NCBI GenBank assembly: GCA_021323395.1
Contig: JAJONL010000001.1
Location: forward strand, 58,934 to 122,933
Direction: 5' to 3'
DNA from: Nitrospira sp.
Lineage (GTDB): Bacteria > Nitrospirota > Nitrospiria > Nitrospirales > Nitrospiraceae
Length of the DNA: 64,000 nucleotides
In this document: positions 10,087 to 18,606 of the stretch, piece after piece
How positions within the stretch are numbered: position 1 is the first letter of the stretch
Layout of the letters: each line of letters begins with the position of its first letter
Program-made: the position numbers and the translations under genes
Notes under the pieces: model-generated
The model's database searches: none
The model's input: the letters and a program-made list of their open reading frames with translations, nothing else
Told to the model about the DNA's origin: nothing

Positions 10087-10390
10087 GCGGCGACTGCCGT
10101 GAGGGCCTCGTGCGCCGGTGCCGGCGACGTGAATCCTGTCAACTCCTCCTTCAACCGCGCCACTTCCTCTCAATCCCCGACTTCTCGGCACATGCCACGA
10201 CATGCTTGCGCGCAGAAACCGCATGGGTCACATCGCCTTACGCCAAGTAACTTCGATAGGCCCGTTCGAGATGGATCAGCGCACGAGCAGGAACTCCGCG
10301 AAGGTCGGCAATGCGTCCCAAATGGAGAGATCCGCGTCGATATCCGATCGGCGTTCTCCCGCCTTCGCTTACCACGCCAATTGAGATTGT
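10087..10390. other. Gene-free stretch, probably decayed coding DNA
   Basis: About 300 bases between the ATPase and the MlaE remnant. Open frames here are short and interrupted on both strands. The minus strand keeps coding-like composition after the MlaE remnant's stop but shows no family I recognise. Probably debris of the same event that broke the permease gene. Confidence 0.4.
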
Positions 10391-10740
10391 TCACAAAAAA
10401 ACCCCCAGGACGGCCACGACGTCAAAATACAACGTCAAGCAGATCAGCGAGTGCACCCGGTTATGCGAGGCATGCTGATGAATCGACCGACCTGAATTTC
10501 CATGAGCCGAAACGCAACCCCGTCGCGGGCCACCGACATGTCGCCCAGTTCGGTGGCAATGGCCGTCATCGAGCAACTGACTACCATGAAGGCCGGCAAC
10601 AAGAGCCCGAGTTCGCGGATCACGGTGACCACACTCATGATCCGACCGAACCCTCGGGCGCCGGGCTTGGGAAGCTGGGTCTCTGCCTGCGTGATGATGA
10701 GGATGCCCACCATGAGGGAGAGGACCGTAAATCAGTTAGC
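10391..10740 (-). pseudogene. Remnant of a MlaE-family ABC permease, frameshifted and truncated
   Basis: The minus-strand frame from 10713 reads VIRELGLLLPAFMVVSCSMT then AIATELGDMSV and RFISMPRI. This follows the MlaE permease core (RELGPLLTA...AAELGTMKV...VPR). The continuation VHSLICLTLYFDVV, matching the next MlaE helix, is in another frame, so at least one indel lies near 10460. The frame upstream of 10713 soon meets a stop near 10735, removing the N-terminal half, and nothing recognisable follows 10391. MlaE is the inner-membrane permease of the phospholipid transport system; two MlaC genes lie elsewhere in this window. Family assignment is by eye. Confidence 0.65.
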
Positions 10741-10795
10741 AACGATGCTCGAACAGGTGAGTGAGGTGTCTAGGAGCCGTGGTCCCGCTGGCCGT

Positions 10796-11137
10796 TTATA
10801 GGGGCTTGGTCTTGATGACGAACTGTTGGATGCGCTGAAGCTGCGGGGGACGTATGGCCACGAACTCCACTCCGAATTCCCCTCCTCGTGCCCAGCGGAC
10901 AATGGCCTCATCCACTCGAACCGGCCACTCGTGCCCGTCAGACAGAAACAAGGAGACCTTCATTTGGAGTCCTGGCTGCACCGCTTTATCGGACCTGGCC
11001 ATACAGCCGGTAAAGGAAAGATCGAGCACCTCCGCCTCGCCCTCTACCTCGTCTTCCCCGAGGAAGGCCAAGCGGCAACCGATAGCTATTCGACGTGCCT
11101 TTCGCGACTCTTTCGCTTCTCTCAAGGTCTCCTCCAT
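10796..11137 (-). CDS. PilZ domain protein
   Basis: 113 residues, a single PilZ domain. The two c-di-GMP binding motifs are intact: RKARR (RxxxR) near residue 12 and DLSFTG (DxSxxG) near residue 39. The C-terminal GGEFGVEFVAI strand is typical. Single-domain PilZ proteins act as cytoplasmic c-di-GMP effectors. It is the first of three PilZ genes on this strand within 2.5 kb. Confidence 0.82.
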   Translation of the reverse strand: MEETLREAKESRKARRIAIGCRLAFLGEDEVEGEAEVLDLSFTGCMARSDKAVQPGLQMKVSLFLSDGHEWPVRVDEAIVRWARGGEFGVEFVAIRPPQLQRIQQFVIKTKPL

Positions 11138-11182
11138 TTGATGTGGTCTATCCTCCGCTCGGAACGCGCCGCCTGAAGCTCC

Positions 11183-11563
11183 TTACTGTTCGGACACCGC
11201 GGCGGTAGCGAGAAAATTGCGTAGCCGATTCATCTCGGCAGCCCCGAGCGATATAAACTCCAGCCCAAAACTCTGCCGTCTGGCCCAACGCACGAAAGCC
11301 AACGTGACGGTCGCCGGGGATTCCTCCCCCGGAAGAAGAAGAATCAACGACATGGCATCCCCCACTCTCACGACCGCGTCGCTCTCTACCTTACATCCTT
11401 TGACGGAGAGATTGATCACGGAACCCTCTCCCTCCGTATCGCCAGTGAAGGTGATGGACAGGGCGAAGCGGGCGAACGAAAGCACACAGGTCGGCGGCAC
11501 GAGACGCCGCTGATGCTGTCTCAACTCGATACGCTTGTCGGGCACTTGATTGGGTTGGTTCAT
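11183..11563 (-). CDS. PilZ domain protein
   Basis: 126 residues. RQHQR and NLSVKG correspond to the RxxxR and (D/N)xSxxG c-di-GMP motifs, and the domain closes with RRQSFGLEFISL. It lies 45 bases upstream of the neighbouring PilZ gene on the same strand, so the two may be co-transcribed. The target is unknown; the nearby PilB-like ATPase with a MshEN domain would be another c-di-GMP-responsive protein. Confidence 0.82.
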   Translation of the reverse strand: MNQPNQVPDKRIELRQHQRRLVPPTCVLSFARFALSITFTGDTEGEGSVINLSVKGCKVESDAVVRVGDAMSLILLLPGEESPATVTLAFVRWARRQSFGLEFISLGAAEMNRLRNFLATAAVSEQ

Positions 11564-11723
11564 GACGAAACGAGCGCCGCAATTCTGTCGTGCACTCGCG
11601 TAGGTGGAGTATAACGCAAGAAGCCGATGCTGCCGAATACTTCTCCAATTCCGTCGGTGGAGGACTTCAGATGGCGAGAGGATCGGGAAGCGACCAATCG
11701 CGCTCCATGGCGAAGGCAGGCCG

Positions 11724-12662
11724 TTACCTCCGATACACGGGCGGTTCGCCAGGGGGACGGCTCTTGAAGCGGCGATGCTGCCAGAAATATTGCTCCGGCA
11801 CTCGCCGGACGGCCCCCTCGATCAGGCGATTGATGCGGACCGTATCGTCCAACAGTTCCTTGGAGGGAAATCGGTCGAGCGCGGGCCCGACTTCGATGTC
11901 GTAACCGCTGCCATCCGCCCGGCGAAAATAAAAGCAGGGGACCACCGGCGCTCCGCTCACTTTTGCCAATCGTGACGTGGCCGTAAGCGACGCGGCGGGC
12001 ACGCCGAAAAATGGAGCAAACACGCTGCGCTTTGATCCAGCGTCGATGTCCGGCGCATACCACACGACTCGATTCTTGGCCAGCGCGCGTAGAACGCCTC
12101 GCATATCGCGGTGCTGAATCAGATCCGAATAGTAGCGGCTCCGACATCCATTCGCGACCGTTTCTGCCACGATGTCGTTTTGCGGCCGATACACGATCGC
12201 GATGGCTTGCTCCATCGCCAAAAATCGCCCGGCCAGTTCTGCGGTATGGAGATGCGCGCCACAAAGCAAGACCCCCCGTCCCTGTTGTAGCGCCTCACGG
12301 ATATGCTCCAATCCTTTGACCGTACACTCACAGTGGGTGCGAGGATCCTTCGCCCACCAGGCCAGCCCGATTTCCAACATGCCCATTCCCATGGACTCGA
12401 AACAGCGCAGTGCGACTCGATTACGCTCGGCCACAGGCTGCTGAGGGAAACACAACTCCAAATTCACCCTGACGATTTCGCGCCGCCGGGTGAGCAAAGC
12501 ATGCAACAATCGCCCGCATTGTCTTCCAAGCGCGAGCTGCCACCGGTAAGGAAACAGGGAGAGAAGACGAAACAGCCCGAAACCGATCCAGGTGAACCAA
12601 TAGAACGGGTGATAGCGATTATGTGGCTGCTGCCGCTGCCTTCGTGTAGGTGTGCTGGACAT
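11724..12662 (-). CDS. LpxL/HtrB-like lysophospholipid acyltransferase
   Basis: 312 residues. A hydrophobic N-terminal segment (about 20-40) anchors it in the inner membrane. The acyltransferase motif HLHTAE (HxxxxE) is near residue 138, followed by VYRPQND and the RGVLRALAKN block of the family. LpxL/LpxM enzymes add secondary acyl chains to lipid A; related enzymes in this family act on other lipid precursors. Substrate cannot be read from sequence. Encoded between PilZ genes on the same strand. Confidence 0.83.
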   Translation of the reverse strand: MSSTPTRRQRQQPHNRYHPFYWFTWIGFGLFRLLSLFPYRWQLALGRQCGRLLHALLTRRREIVRVNLELCFPQQPVAERNRVALRCFESMGMGMLEIGLAWWAKDPRTHCECTVKGLEHIREALQQGRGVLLCGAHLHTAELAGRFLAMEQAIAIVYRPQNDIVAETVANGCRSRYYSDLIQHRDMRGVLRALAKNRVVWYAPDIDAGSKRSVFAPFFGVPAASLTATSRLAKVSGAPVVPCFYFRRADGSGYDIEVGPALDRFPSKELLDDTVRINRLIEGAVRRVPEQYFWQHRRFKSRPPGEPPVYRR

Positions 12663-12875
12663 GGCCGAATGGGGAGGCCATTGTATGGAAATGAGCTGGC
12701 GAGCGCAATCTCAACTTGCAATCACCAGCACCGGCAGACTTGAGGGTACAATCGTGACACGGGCAGGAGGGTGTGCCTCCGTGAGACCTCATGACCACGT
12801 GATCACCCAGAGGACGCGCCGCCCAAGCATTACATGCGCTGGAGTCGTCCGCAGAAAAAATGTTGCGGGCAAGAA

Positions 12876-13256
12876 CTAGGAGGCAGGTTTCGTCGAAATG
12901 GTGATGAATTTTCGCAGCCGCATTTCAGCCACCGCCGAGAGATCGACAAATTCCAGCCCGTAGACGTGATCGTTCTCCCACCGTACCGTGGCCTGCTCGA
13001 CGGTCATGGGAGAGACCTGATTGGGCAACGACAAGCTGACGGACAACCTGTCTCCGCGTTGAATGCCCGCCTCGCTCATGACCTTGGCCCCCTTCATCGA
13101 CACATCGAACACCACTCCGATTCCGTCCGCTCCGCGGCCAAGCCACTTGGCCAAGCCGAGCCGGGAGAGCGAACAGACGAACGGAGCCGGCACCCGTACC
13201 CTTGGGTGCTGACGCAAATCGACTGAAAACTGTTCCTGCTCCGTGGTTTCATTCAT
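12876..13256 (-). CDS. PilZ domain protein
   Basis: 126 residues from the ATG at 13256, which follows a GGGAGG site by six bases. The frame extends upstream to 13433, but that part is low-complexity and has no ribosome site. RQHPR and DVSMKG are the two c-di-GMP motifs, followed by a HVYGLEFVDL closing strand. Similar in size and layout to the two PilZ proteins encoded just downstream, so the three probably arose by duplication. Confidence 0.83.
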   Translation of the reverse strand: MNETTEQEQFSVDLRQHPRVRVPAPFVCSLSRLGLAKWLGRGADGIGVVFDVSMKGAKVMSEAGIQRGDRLSVSLSLPNQVSPMTVEQATVRWENDHVYGLEFVDLSAVAEMRLRKFITISTKPAS

Positions 13257-13433
13257 ACGTAGCCTCCCGTATGCATGAAACCACTCTATCGCACTCACGG
13301 CGCTTCGAGAAATAAATATGCGAAATCGAGCGATCTGACCCACCGAGCAGGGCCGTGGGAGCCGGCGCGAACCAGCGTCCACGGGACAGACTGGGGTGGA
13401 CCTTGGGGCTCGCGCACGTGAACCGCAATCCAT

Positions 13434-13787
13434 CTATGACTGGCGACGTTTGCCACGCTGCTGCATCAGATCCGCACAGCCTTGAGAAACGTCTTGCCGG
13501 TGCTGCTTCAGGCATTGGAGGATCCGTCCCTCTCCCGCTTTCACATCGGGACAGAGCTTTTTAATATCTTCAGCGCAGGCCTTCTTTACGGGATGATTGC
13601 CTTTGCCTTCGCGCCCTTTTCCGGAACCGCTGGATGAGTCGGGCGTCACGGCCGGCTGCTCCTGAGCGGCGGAAGTCGATTGATCGGTCGCCGAGAGGGT
13701 CGGCTCAACCATTCCGGAGACTCCCACTAGGAATCCTCCCAGCAGCACAACCAGAATCGGCATCACGTCTTTGGACAGTACAGGCAT
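13434..13787 (-). CDS. Secreted protein with one cysteine-rich (GLG1-type) repeat
   Basis: 117 residues from the ATG at 13787 (GGAGG site). Residues 8-30 form a signal peptide or anchor, followed by a Ser/Thr/Gly-rich linker. The C-terminal part, CAEDIKKLCPDV ... ILQCLKQHRQDVSQGCADLM, matches the Cys-rich repeat first described in eukaryotic GLG1/Golgi proteins and also found in bacterial periplasmic proteins. Four cysteines are spaced for two disulfides. The frame is open upstream to 14231, but that region is upstream DNA of the divergent desaturase. Function unknown. Confidence 0.75.
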   Translation of the reverse strand: MPVLSKDVMPILVVLLGGFLVGVSGMVEPTLSATDQSTSAAQEQPAVTPDSSSGSGKGREGKGNHPVKKACAEDIKKLCPDVKAGEGRILQCLKQHRQDVSQGCADLMQQRGKRRQS

Positions 13788-14003
13788 GACTTCCTCCATT
13801 TCGTTGTTCGAGCATCCCCTGACATTGGCGGACTTGTTTGTGGATCCGCTCCTTTCAACGTATTTGCCCATACTCGGTTGACCGGTCACATACGTGTCAT
13901 ACCGCGACATCGGCCATGCCGGTACGTAGGCAGGAGCCCATCCATAGCCACGTCTCCTGAGAATGCCCTTGCGAAAACCCCCGTGCTTGATTATTCTGGT
14001 GAG

Positions 14004-14873
14004 ATGCAAGATCTTTCTCACGCTTCGGTTCCCGTCGACGTCGTCCATCGTATCCATCACAAATTTTGGACTTACCTGCTGTTCTGGTCGATCGTCGCAG
14101 GCTCGATGATCGCCGTCCCACTCTACGGCTTTCTCTACGGCTATTCCTGGCTGGACTGGACGATGTTCGCCGTGCTGTACGTCGTGACCGGCCTGGGTAT
14201 TACGGTCGGTTATCACCGTCTGTTGACCCATCGCAGCTTTGAATGCCCGGACTGGGTGAAGGCCTGCCTCTTAATCGCCGGCGGATGGGCGTTGCAAAAC
14301 TCCGGCGCGAAATGGGCGGCCGATCATTTACGTCATCACGCCCATTGCGATGACCCCGCCGATCCCTACAATGCCAAACGAGGCTTTTGGTATAGCCATT
14401 GCGGGTGGCTCCTCAATCCCGTGCCCTGCCACGACGAACGCTTTGGTTCCCGCGTCATTCAGGACCGCGTGGCCATGTGGCAACATCGTCATTATGCGGC
14501 CATCGTCCTGGTTGGCTTGGCCCTCCCCTTTGTCGTTGGATTCCTCTACGACGGCTGGCGGGGTGGCATCAGCGGATTCATGCTGGCAGGGGTTGGACGG
14601 ACCTTTGCCGTCCTCAACTCGACCTTTTGTATCAATTCAGTCTGTCATTTGTGGGGAGAACAGCCCTATAGTACGGCCAATTCAAGCCGCAATTCGTGGT
14701 TTGTATCGTTGTTGACGTTCGGCGAAGGTTACCACAACTATCATCATGCCTACCCCAGCGACTATCGCAATGGACCGCTTTGGTACAACTTCGACCCATC
14801 GAAGTGGCTCATCTATTCGCTTTCAAAATTGAGACTGGCCAGCTCGCTCCGAACCGCCTCGTCCGGCTCCTAA
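14004..14873 (+). CDS. Acyl-CoA/acyl-lipid Delta9-type fatty acid desaturase
   Basis: 289 residues from the ATG at 14004; an earlier in-frame start at 13878 would overlap the upstream region of the divergent gene. The three histidine boxes of membrane di-iron desaturases are present: HRLLTHRSF, HLRHHAHCDD and GEGYHNYHHAYP. There are four to five hydrophobic helices. It introduces a cis double bond into fatty acyl chains and so tunes membrane fluidity. The next plus-strand gene is a cold-shock-like RRM protein, but 485 bases away, so no operon is claimed. Confidence 0.92.
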   Translation: MQDLSHASVPVDVVHRIHHKFWTYLLFWSIVAGSMIAVPLYGFLYGYSWLDWTMFAVLYVVTGLGITVGYHRLLTHRSFECPDWVKACLLIAGGWALQNSGAKWAADHLRHHAHCDDPADPYNAKRGFWYSHCGWLLNPVPCHDERFGSRVIQDRVAMWQHRHYAAIVLVGLALPFVVGFLYDGWRGGISGFMLAGVGRTFAVLNSTFCINSVCHLWGEQPYSTANSSRNSWFVSLLTFGEGYHNYHHAYPSDYRNGPLWYNFDPSKWLIYSLSKLRLASSLRTASSGS

Positions 14874-15066
14874 TCCTCACGACGATCGGACCGAAGAGGG
14901 ATCCCCGGATTTCGTCAGATGCCTGCTCCTTGACGAGCATCAGCATCATCCCGAAGATAATCTTCACGGGCAGCCAGCCAGGATCGCGTAGTTGGGAGCC
15001 TACCAGCTTCACTCTTGCGGGGCTCTCATCATGACTTCCGAGGCTGCTTGAGCGGCGTAGCGGCAA
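14809..15066 (-). pseudogene. Possible fragment of an unidentified gene
   Basis: Minus-strand frame overlapping the desaturase 3' end. The stretch LRDPGWLPVKIIFGMMLMLV followed by KEQASDEIRGSLFGPIV has the composition of real protein, but the start region is implausible and no ribosome site is seen. I do not recognise the family. It may be a truncated remnant or chance. Confidence 0.25.
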
Positions 15067-15357
15067 ACGTCCACTGCCGCCCGTAGATCTCTTCGCACGC
15101 GATGAAACTTTTTTCTACCTCCTCGATAAAGAGATAGTATTCTCAAAATTCTTCTGTTAGGATGCGTCGTGATCTCATGACGGGCCGCATGAGAAACATG
15201 GTTTCAGTTGGCCCATCACCGATGTTGTTTGTTACCGAGAAGTTGATCGGAAGTCAGACCCAAGTCGCCTCAATGATTGCGCCTTCGGCCAGCTCATCCC
15301 CTCATACGCCTGTTCTCGCGTCGCCGACAATGTCATCATTCAAAAGGAGAGACCCCT
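15067..15357. other. Non-coding stretch before the RRM gene
   Basis: About 290 bases with no convincing reading frame. It should hold the promoter and 5' leader of the RNA-binding protein gene. Such genes often have long, cold-responsive leaders, but no specific element was identified here. Confidence 0.4.
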
Positions 15358-15678
15358 ATGGGTACTAAATTGTACGTCGGCGGATTGCCGTATGCAGCCA
15401 CTGAGTCCCAACTCAGCAACTTGTTTTCGACCCACGGCACCGTTGAGTCGGCACGCGTGATCACGGACAAGTTTACCGGACAGTCGCGAGGCTTCGGCTT
15501 CGTCGAAATGTCCACAGCGGAAGAAGCGAAGGCAGCTATCACGGCCTTGAACGGCTCGGACATGGATGGCCGGCAGCTTACCGTGAACGAAGCGAAGCCT
15601 CAAGAAGCTCGTTCAGGTGGCGGCGGCGGTGGACGGTTCGGCGGCGGTGAAAACCGCGGCGGCCGCAACCGCTTCTAA
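15358..15678 (+). CDS. RRM-domain, glycine-rich RNA-binding protein
   Basis: 106 residues from the ATG at 15358 (AAAGGAGA site). One RNA recognition motif: RNP2 is LYVGGL at residues 5-10 and RNP1 is RGFGFVEM near residues 44-51. A Gly/Arg-rich tail of about 25 residues follows. Proteins of this type in cyanobacteria and other bacteria are often cold-induced and bind single-stranded RNA. A strong intrinsic terminator follows 27 bases after the stop, so the gene is a single unit. Confidence 0.93.
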   Translation: MGTKLYVGGLPYAATESQLSNLFSTHGTVESARVITDKFTGQSRGFGFVEMSTAEEAKAAITALNGSDMDGRQLTVNEAKPQEARSGGGGGGRFGGGENRGGRNRF

Positions 15679-15704
15679 GTCGATACAAGATTCATCTTGT
15701 CTTT

Positions 15705-15740
15705 GAAGGGGCGCTTCATCTGAAGCGCCCCTTCTTTTTT
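15705..15740 (+). terminator. Intrinsic terminator of the RRM gene
   Basis: Perfect inverted repeat: GAAGGGGCGCTTCA at 15705-15718 and TGAAGCGCCCCTTC at 15721-15734, followed by six T at 15735-15740. Only the plus-strand side has a T run, so it serves the RRM gene and not the convergent arfB. Confidence 0.93.
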
Positions 15741-15755
15741 CTCCGGATCTTCCCG

Positions 15756-16172
15756 CTATTCCTCCGGCGGCTTTCCCCGCAACGCCTTCAGTCGTGCTCG
15801 CTTGGTCTTACTTTGTAATCTTCGCTGAGCAGAACCCTTGGTCGGTTTCGTCGGACGACGGGGAATGCGAGGCGCCGCTCCAGTCTGGATCAATTCCCGC
15901 AGTCGCTCGAGCGCGAGGGTACGGTTTCGCTCTTGGCTCCGTGAGTCTTGCGCCTTAATGATAATGACGCCTTCACCGGTCACTCGATGGTCTCGCAATG
16001 CCAGGAGACGTTCTTTATAGAATGGCGGCAGGGAGGAAGCGGAGACATCAAAACGCAGATGGATCGCTGAGGAGACTTTGTTGACATGCTGCCCGCCTGC
16101 GCCCTGAGCGCGGACCGCCGTCATTTCGATCTCTTCATCCGGAATGGCCACATGGGTGGATATGAACAGCAT
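15756..16172 (-). CDS. arfB: Alternative ribosome-rescue factor / peptidyl-tRNA hydrolase
   Basis: 138 residues from the ATG at 16172, giving the family N-terminus [15 protein letters not shown]. The GGQ motif sits in [15 protein letters not shown], and the Arg/Lys-rich tail that enters the empty mRNA channel is complete ([15 protein letters not shown]...). The length is typical of ArfB/YaeJ, far shorter than RF1 or RF2. It releases nascent chains from ribosomes stalled without a stop codon. The in-frame extension to 16241 is not supported by homologous length. Confidence 0.93.
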   Translation of the reverse strand: MLFISTHVAIPDEEIEMTAVRAQGAGGQHVNKVSSAIHLRFDVSASSLPPFYKERLLALRDHRVTGEGVIIIKAQDSRSQERNRTLALERLRELIQTGAAPRIPRRPTKPTKGSAQRRLQSKTKRARLKALRGKPPEE

Positions 16173-16372
16173 GAGCGAAATTTGAACCTCTTGCGCAAAA
16201 CCGTATGTGAAAGCCGGCCTGGGACCGTCGGGCGGCAACATTCATACATCACCACACAGGAAATATGCGTAGTGGAGACAGGTCGCGCGCGATCCTGGAT
16301 GAAACTGCCCGCACGAACCAGCTATGATATTCGACCTTGTTCGGCGGATTCCTGACGACACGGATTCATCTT

Positions 16373-18124
16373 ATGAACACTGCAGGCGTAAATGCGACTC
16401 AGAAAGCAGGCCTCCCCAGAAGGACCGAGGGGATTCTGCCGGTGGTTCTCTTTCTCTGCTTTACCATCGCCGCGGCCGTAGGTCTCTATGCCCTCTCCTA
16501 CTTGCGGACGGTGCTCGTCTCCGAACGAGGCAGAGAACTGGCCATGAACGCCGGCGGCGTTGCGGACACGCTCGACCGCATTATGTTTGAACGCTTCGGC
16601 GATATCCAGTTGTTTGCGAATGACGGCGTGCTCCAAAAGGGTACCGCCGGAGAAAAGACCGCCAGACTCCTGCAATACAAACAGCGCTATTGGTATTACT
16701 CCTGGGTGGGGGTCACCGATGAGAACGGACAACTCATCGCCGCGACGGAAGCGCTCCCCTCGCAAGGCCTGTCACAATTGAACCCTGCCTCGTTTGAATT
16801 GGCACGCGCCACAGGGAGGGTTCAGTTTGAAGACATGCGCCCCTCCTCAAAAGTTCGGACAGAGTTGGCCATCGGCTTCACGGCGCCGATCTATGGTTCA
16901 CAAGGAGAATTTCGTGGTGCGGTGGTCACGCGCGTGCCGTTCGAGAATCTTCGCACGGTGTTCGAGCAGGAAGGCAGGTTGCGGTACGGAGACATTGCCT
17001 ATGACTGGCTGCTGCTGGATCGAGAAGGAACAGTCCTGAGCGAAAAAAGTCCATCGCCGGCTACAGACGCCGGTCTGGTGAAGTTACGTCTGCCTTCGCT
17101 GGACAAAGCCGCAGATGATCGGCATCGGCCCGGCGTCATCGAAGAAGTGCATCATCGCCGAGGAGTCGCGGTCGTCACCGGCTATGCCTGGACCAGTGGG
17201 TATGCCGACTTTCGCGGGTTCGACTGGTTGGTGCTGTTCCGGATGGACCACGACCAGATCTACGCTCCCGTCGACCGACTGGTCTGGATGGTAGGAGGGA
17301 TCGGATTACTTGTGGTCCTCCCCCTCACCGGCTACGGCATCTGGGTGTCGTGGAAACTGGGGTGTGAACGGAATGACCTGGTCAAGGCCCAGCATGAGTT
17401 AGAGCAGTCCGTGGTGGAACTGGGCCGCTCAAACGCCGATCTGCAACAATTCGCCTATGTGGCGTCACACGACCTGCAGGAACCCCTCCGCATGGTGAGC
17501 AGCTATACGCAACTCTTGGCCCGACGCTACAAGGGCAAACTCGACGCGGACGCGGATGAATTCATCGCCTTTGCCGTCAACGGCGCCAATCGCATGCAGC
17601 GCCTGATTCAAGACCTCCTGGCCTATTCGCGCGTCAGTCGAGGATCTCGACAGGGGGAGCTCACTTCAGTAGAGGCTGCCCTCAACTATGCTCTAGATAA
17701 CTTGCGGAACGCCGCGCACGAGAGTGGCGCGATGGTCACGCATGATCCGTTACCGACCGTGACGGGCGACGAGAAACAGCTGGCGCAACTGCTTCAGAAT
17801 CTGCTGAGTAATGCCCTTAAATTCAGAGGGCCCGAACCGCCGCGCATACATGTGTCAGCCGAGCGAGTCGACGAGGAGTGGCTGTTTTCCATTCGTGACA
17901 ATGGGATCGGACTCGATCCCCAATATGCCGATCGTATCTTTGTAATTTTCCAGCGGCTGCATAATCGTCAGGACTATCCCGGCACCGGGATCGGGCTGGC
18001 GATTTGCAAAAAAATCGTCGAACGGCACGGGGGGCGTATCTGGGTGGCATCAGAGCCTGGTAAGGGCGCAACGTTTTACTTTACTATCCGGAACTGCGAA
18101 CAGGATCATGACACAGATCAATGA
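16373..18124 (+). CDS. Membrane sensor histidine kinase with extracytoplasmic Cache-like domain
   Basis: 583 residues from the ATG at 16373; a TTG 36 bases earlier is the alternative. Helix 1 (about 21-45) and helix 2 (about 303-327) enclose a 255-residue sensor region that resembles a Cache domain. A HisKA domain follows with the phospho-acceptor in [15 protein letters not shown] (near residue 366), then a HATPase with [10 protein letters not shown] and [18 protein letters not shown]. This HisKA type resembles phytochrome-like kinases that pair with Rcp1-like regulators, which fits the overlapping next gene. The ligand is unknown. Confidence 0.88.
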   Translation: MNTAGVNATQKAGLPRRTEGILPVVLFLCFTIAAAVGLYALSYLRTVLVSERGRELAMNAGGVADTLDRIMFERFGDIQLFANDGVLQKGTAGEKTARLLQYKQRYWYYSWVGVTDENGQLIAATEALPSQGLSQLNPASFELARATGRVQFEDMRPSSKVRTELAIGFTAPIYGSQGEFRGAVVTRVPFENLRTVFEQEGRLRYGDIAYDWLLLDREGTVLSEKSPSPATDAGLVKLRLPSLDKAADDRHRPGVIEEVHHRRGVAVVTGYAWTSGYADFRGFDWLVLFRMDHDQIYAPVDRLVWMVGGIGLLVVLPLTGYGIWVSWKLGCERNDLVKAQHELEQSVVELGRSNADLQQFAYVASHDLQEPLRMVSSYTQLLARRYKGKLDADADEFIAFAVNGANRMQRLIQDLLAYSRVSRGSRQGELTSVEAALNYALDNLRNAAHESGAMVTHDPLPTVTGDEKQLAQLLQNLLSNALKFRGPEPPRIHVSAERVDEEWLFSIRDNGIGLDPQYADRIFVIFQRLHNRQDYPGTGIGLAICKKIVERHGGRIWVASEPGKGATFYFTIRNCEQDHDTDQ

Positions 18125-18603
18125 TGACGGAACGAAAGGAACCACCTATTATGTCTCCTGAGCTGGTCAAGCCGATTGAAATTCTCCTCGTTGAAGATAA
18201 TCCCGGCGATGTTCGCCTCACGAGAGAAGCGTTGAAGGAAGCGAAGGTCATCAATCATCTGACGGTGCTGAAAGACGGCGAAGAGGCCTTGACCTATCTC
18301 CGCCAGCAGGAACCCTATGCCGCGGCGAAGCGCCCCCATCTGATTCTGCTCGACTTAAATCTGCCTCGAAAAGACGGCCGGGAAGTGCTGGCTCAAATCA
18401 AGGCCGAGGAAGCGCTCAAACGCATACCCGTCGTCGTGCTGACGACCTCACAAGATGAGCAAGATGTCTTAAAGAGTTATAACCTGCACGCCAACTGTTA
18501 CATCACCAAGCCGGTCGATCTGGATCAATTCATCAAGGTGGTGCGATCCATCGAAGATTTCTGGCTGGGCATCGTGGTGCTTCCGGTGAATGGGAAAGGC
18601 TGA
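18121..18603 (+). CDS. Rcp1-like single-domain response regulator
   Basis: 160 residues, one receiver domain. The acidic pair is in LLVEDNPGD, the phospho-Asp in LILLDLNLP (D78), with TTS and the K of ITKPVD conserved. There is no output domain, so it probably passes phosphate on or acts by protein contact. The start overlaps the kinase stop by four bases (ATGA), so the two are translationally coupled. A later ATG at 18151 is a possible alternative start. Confidence 0.9.
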   Translation: MMTERKEPPIMSPELVKPIEILLVEDNPGDVRLTREALKEAKVINHLTVLKDGEEALTYLRQQEPYAAAKRPHLILLDLNLPRKDGREVLAQIKAEEALKRIPVVVLTTSQDEQDVLKSYNLHANCYITKPVDLDQFIKVVRSIEDFWLGIVVLPVNGKG

Positions 18604-18606
18604 CAG

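Noticed and set aside
10099..10764. 221-codon plus-strand frame after the PilB-like gene
   Set aside because: Low-complexity, charged sequence with no ribosome site; the opposite strand carries recognisable MlaE remnants.
15685..15700. Small hairpin ACAAGATTCATCTTGT after the RRM gene
   Set aside because: Only seven pairs and no T run; the strong terminator five bases later explains transcript ending.
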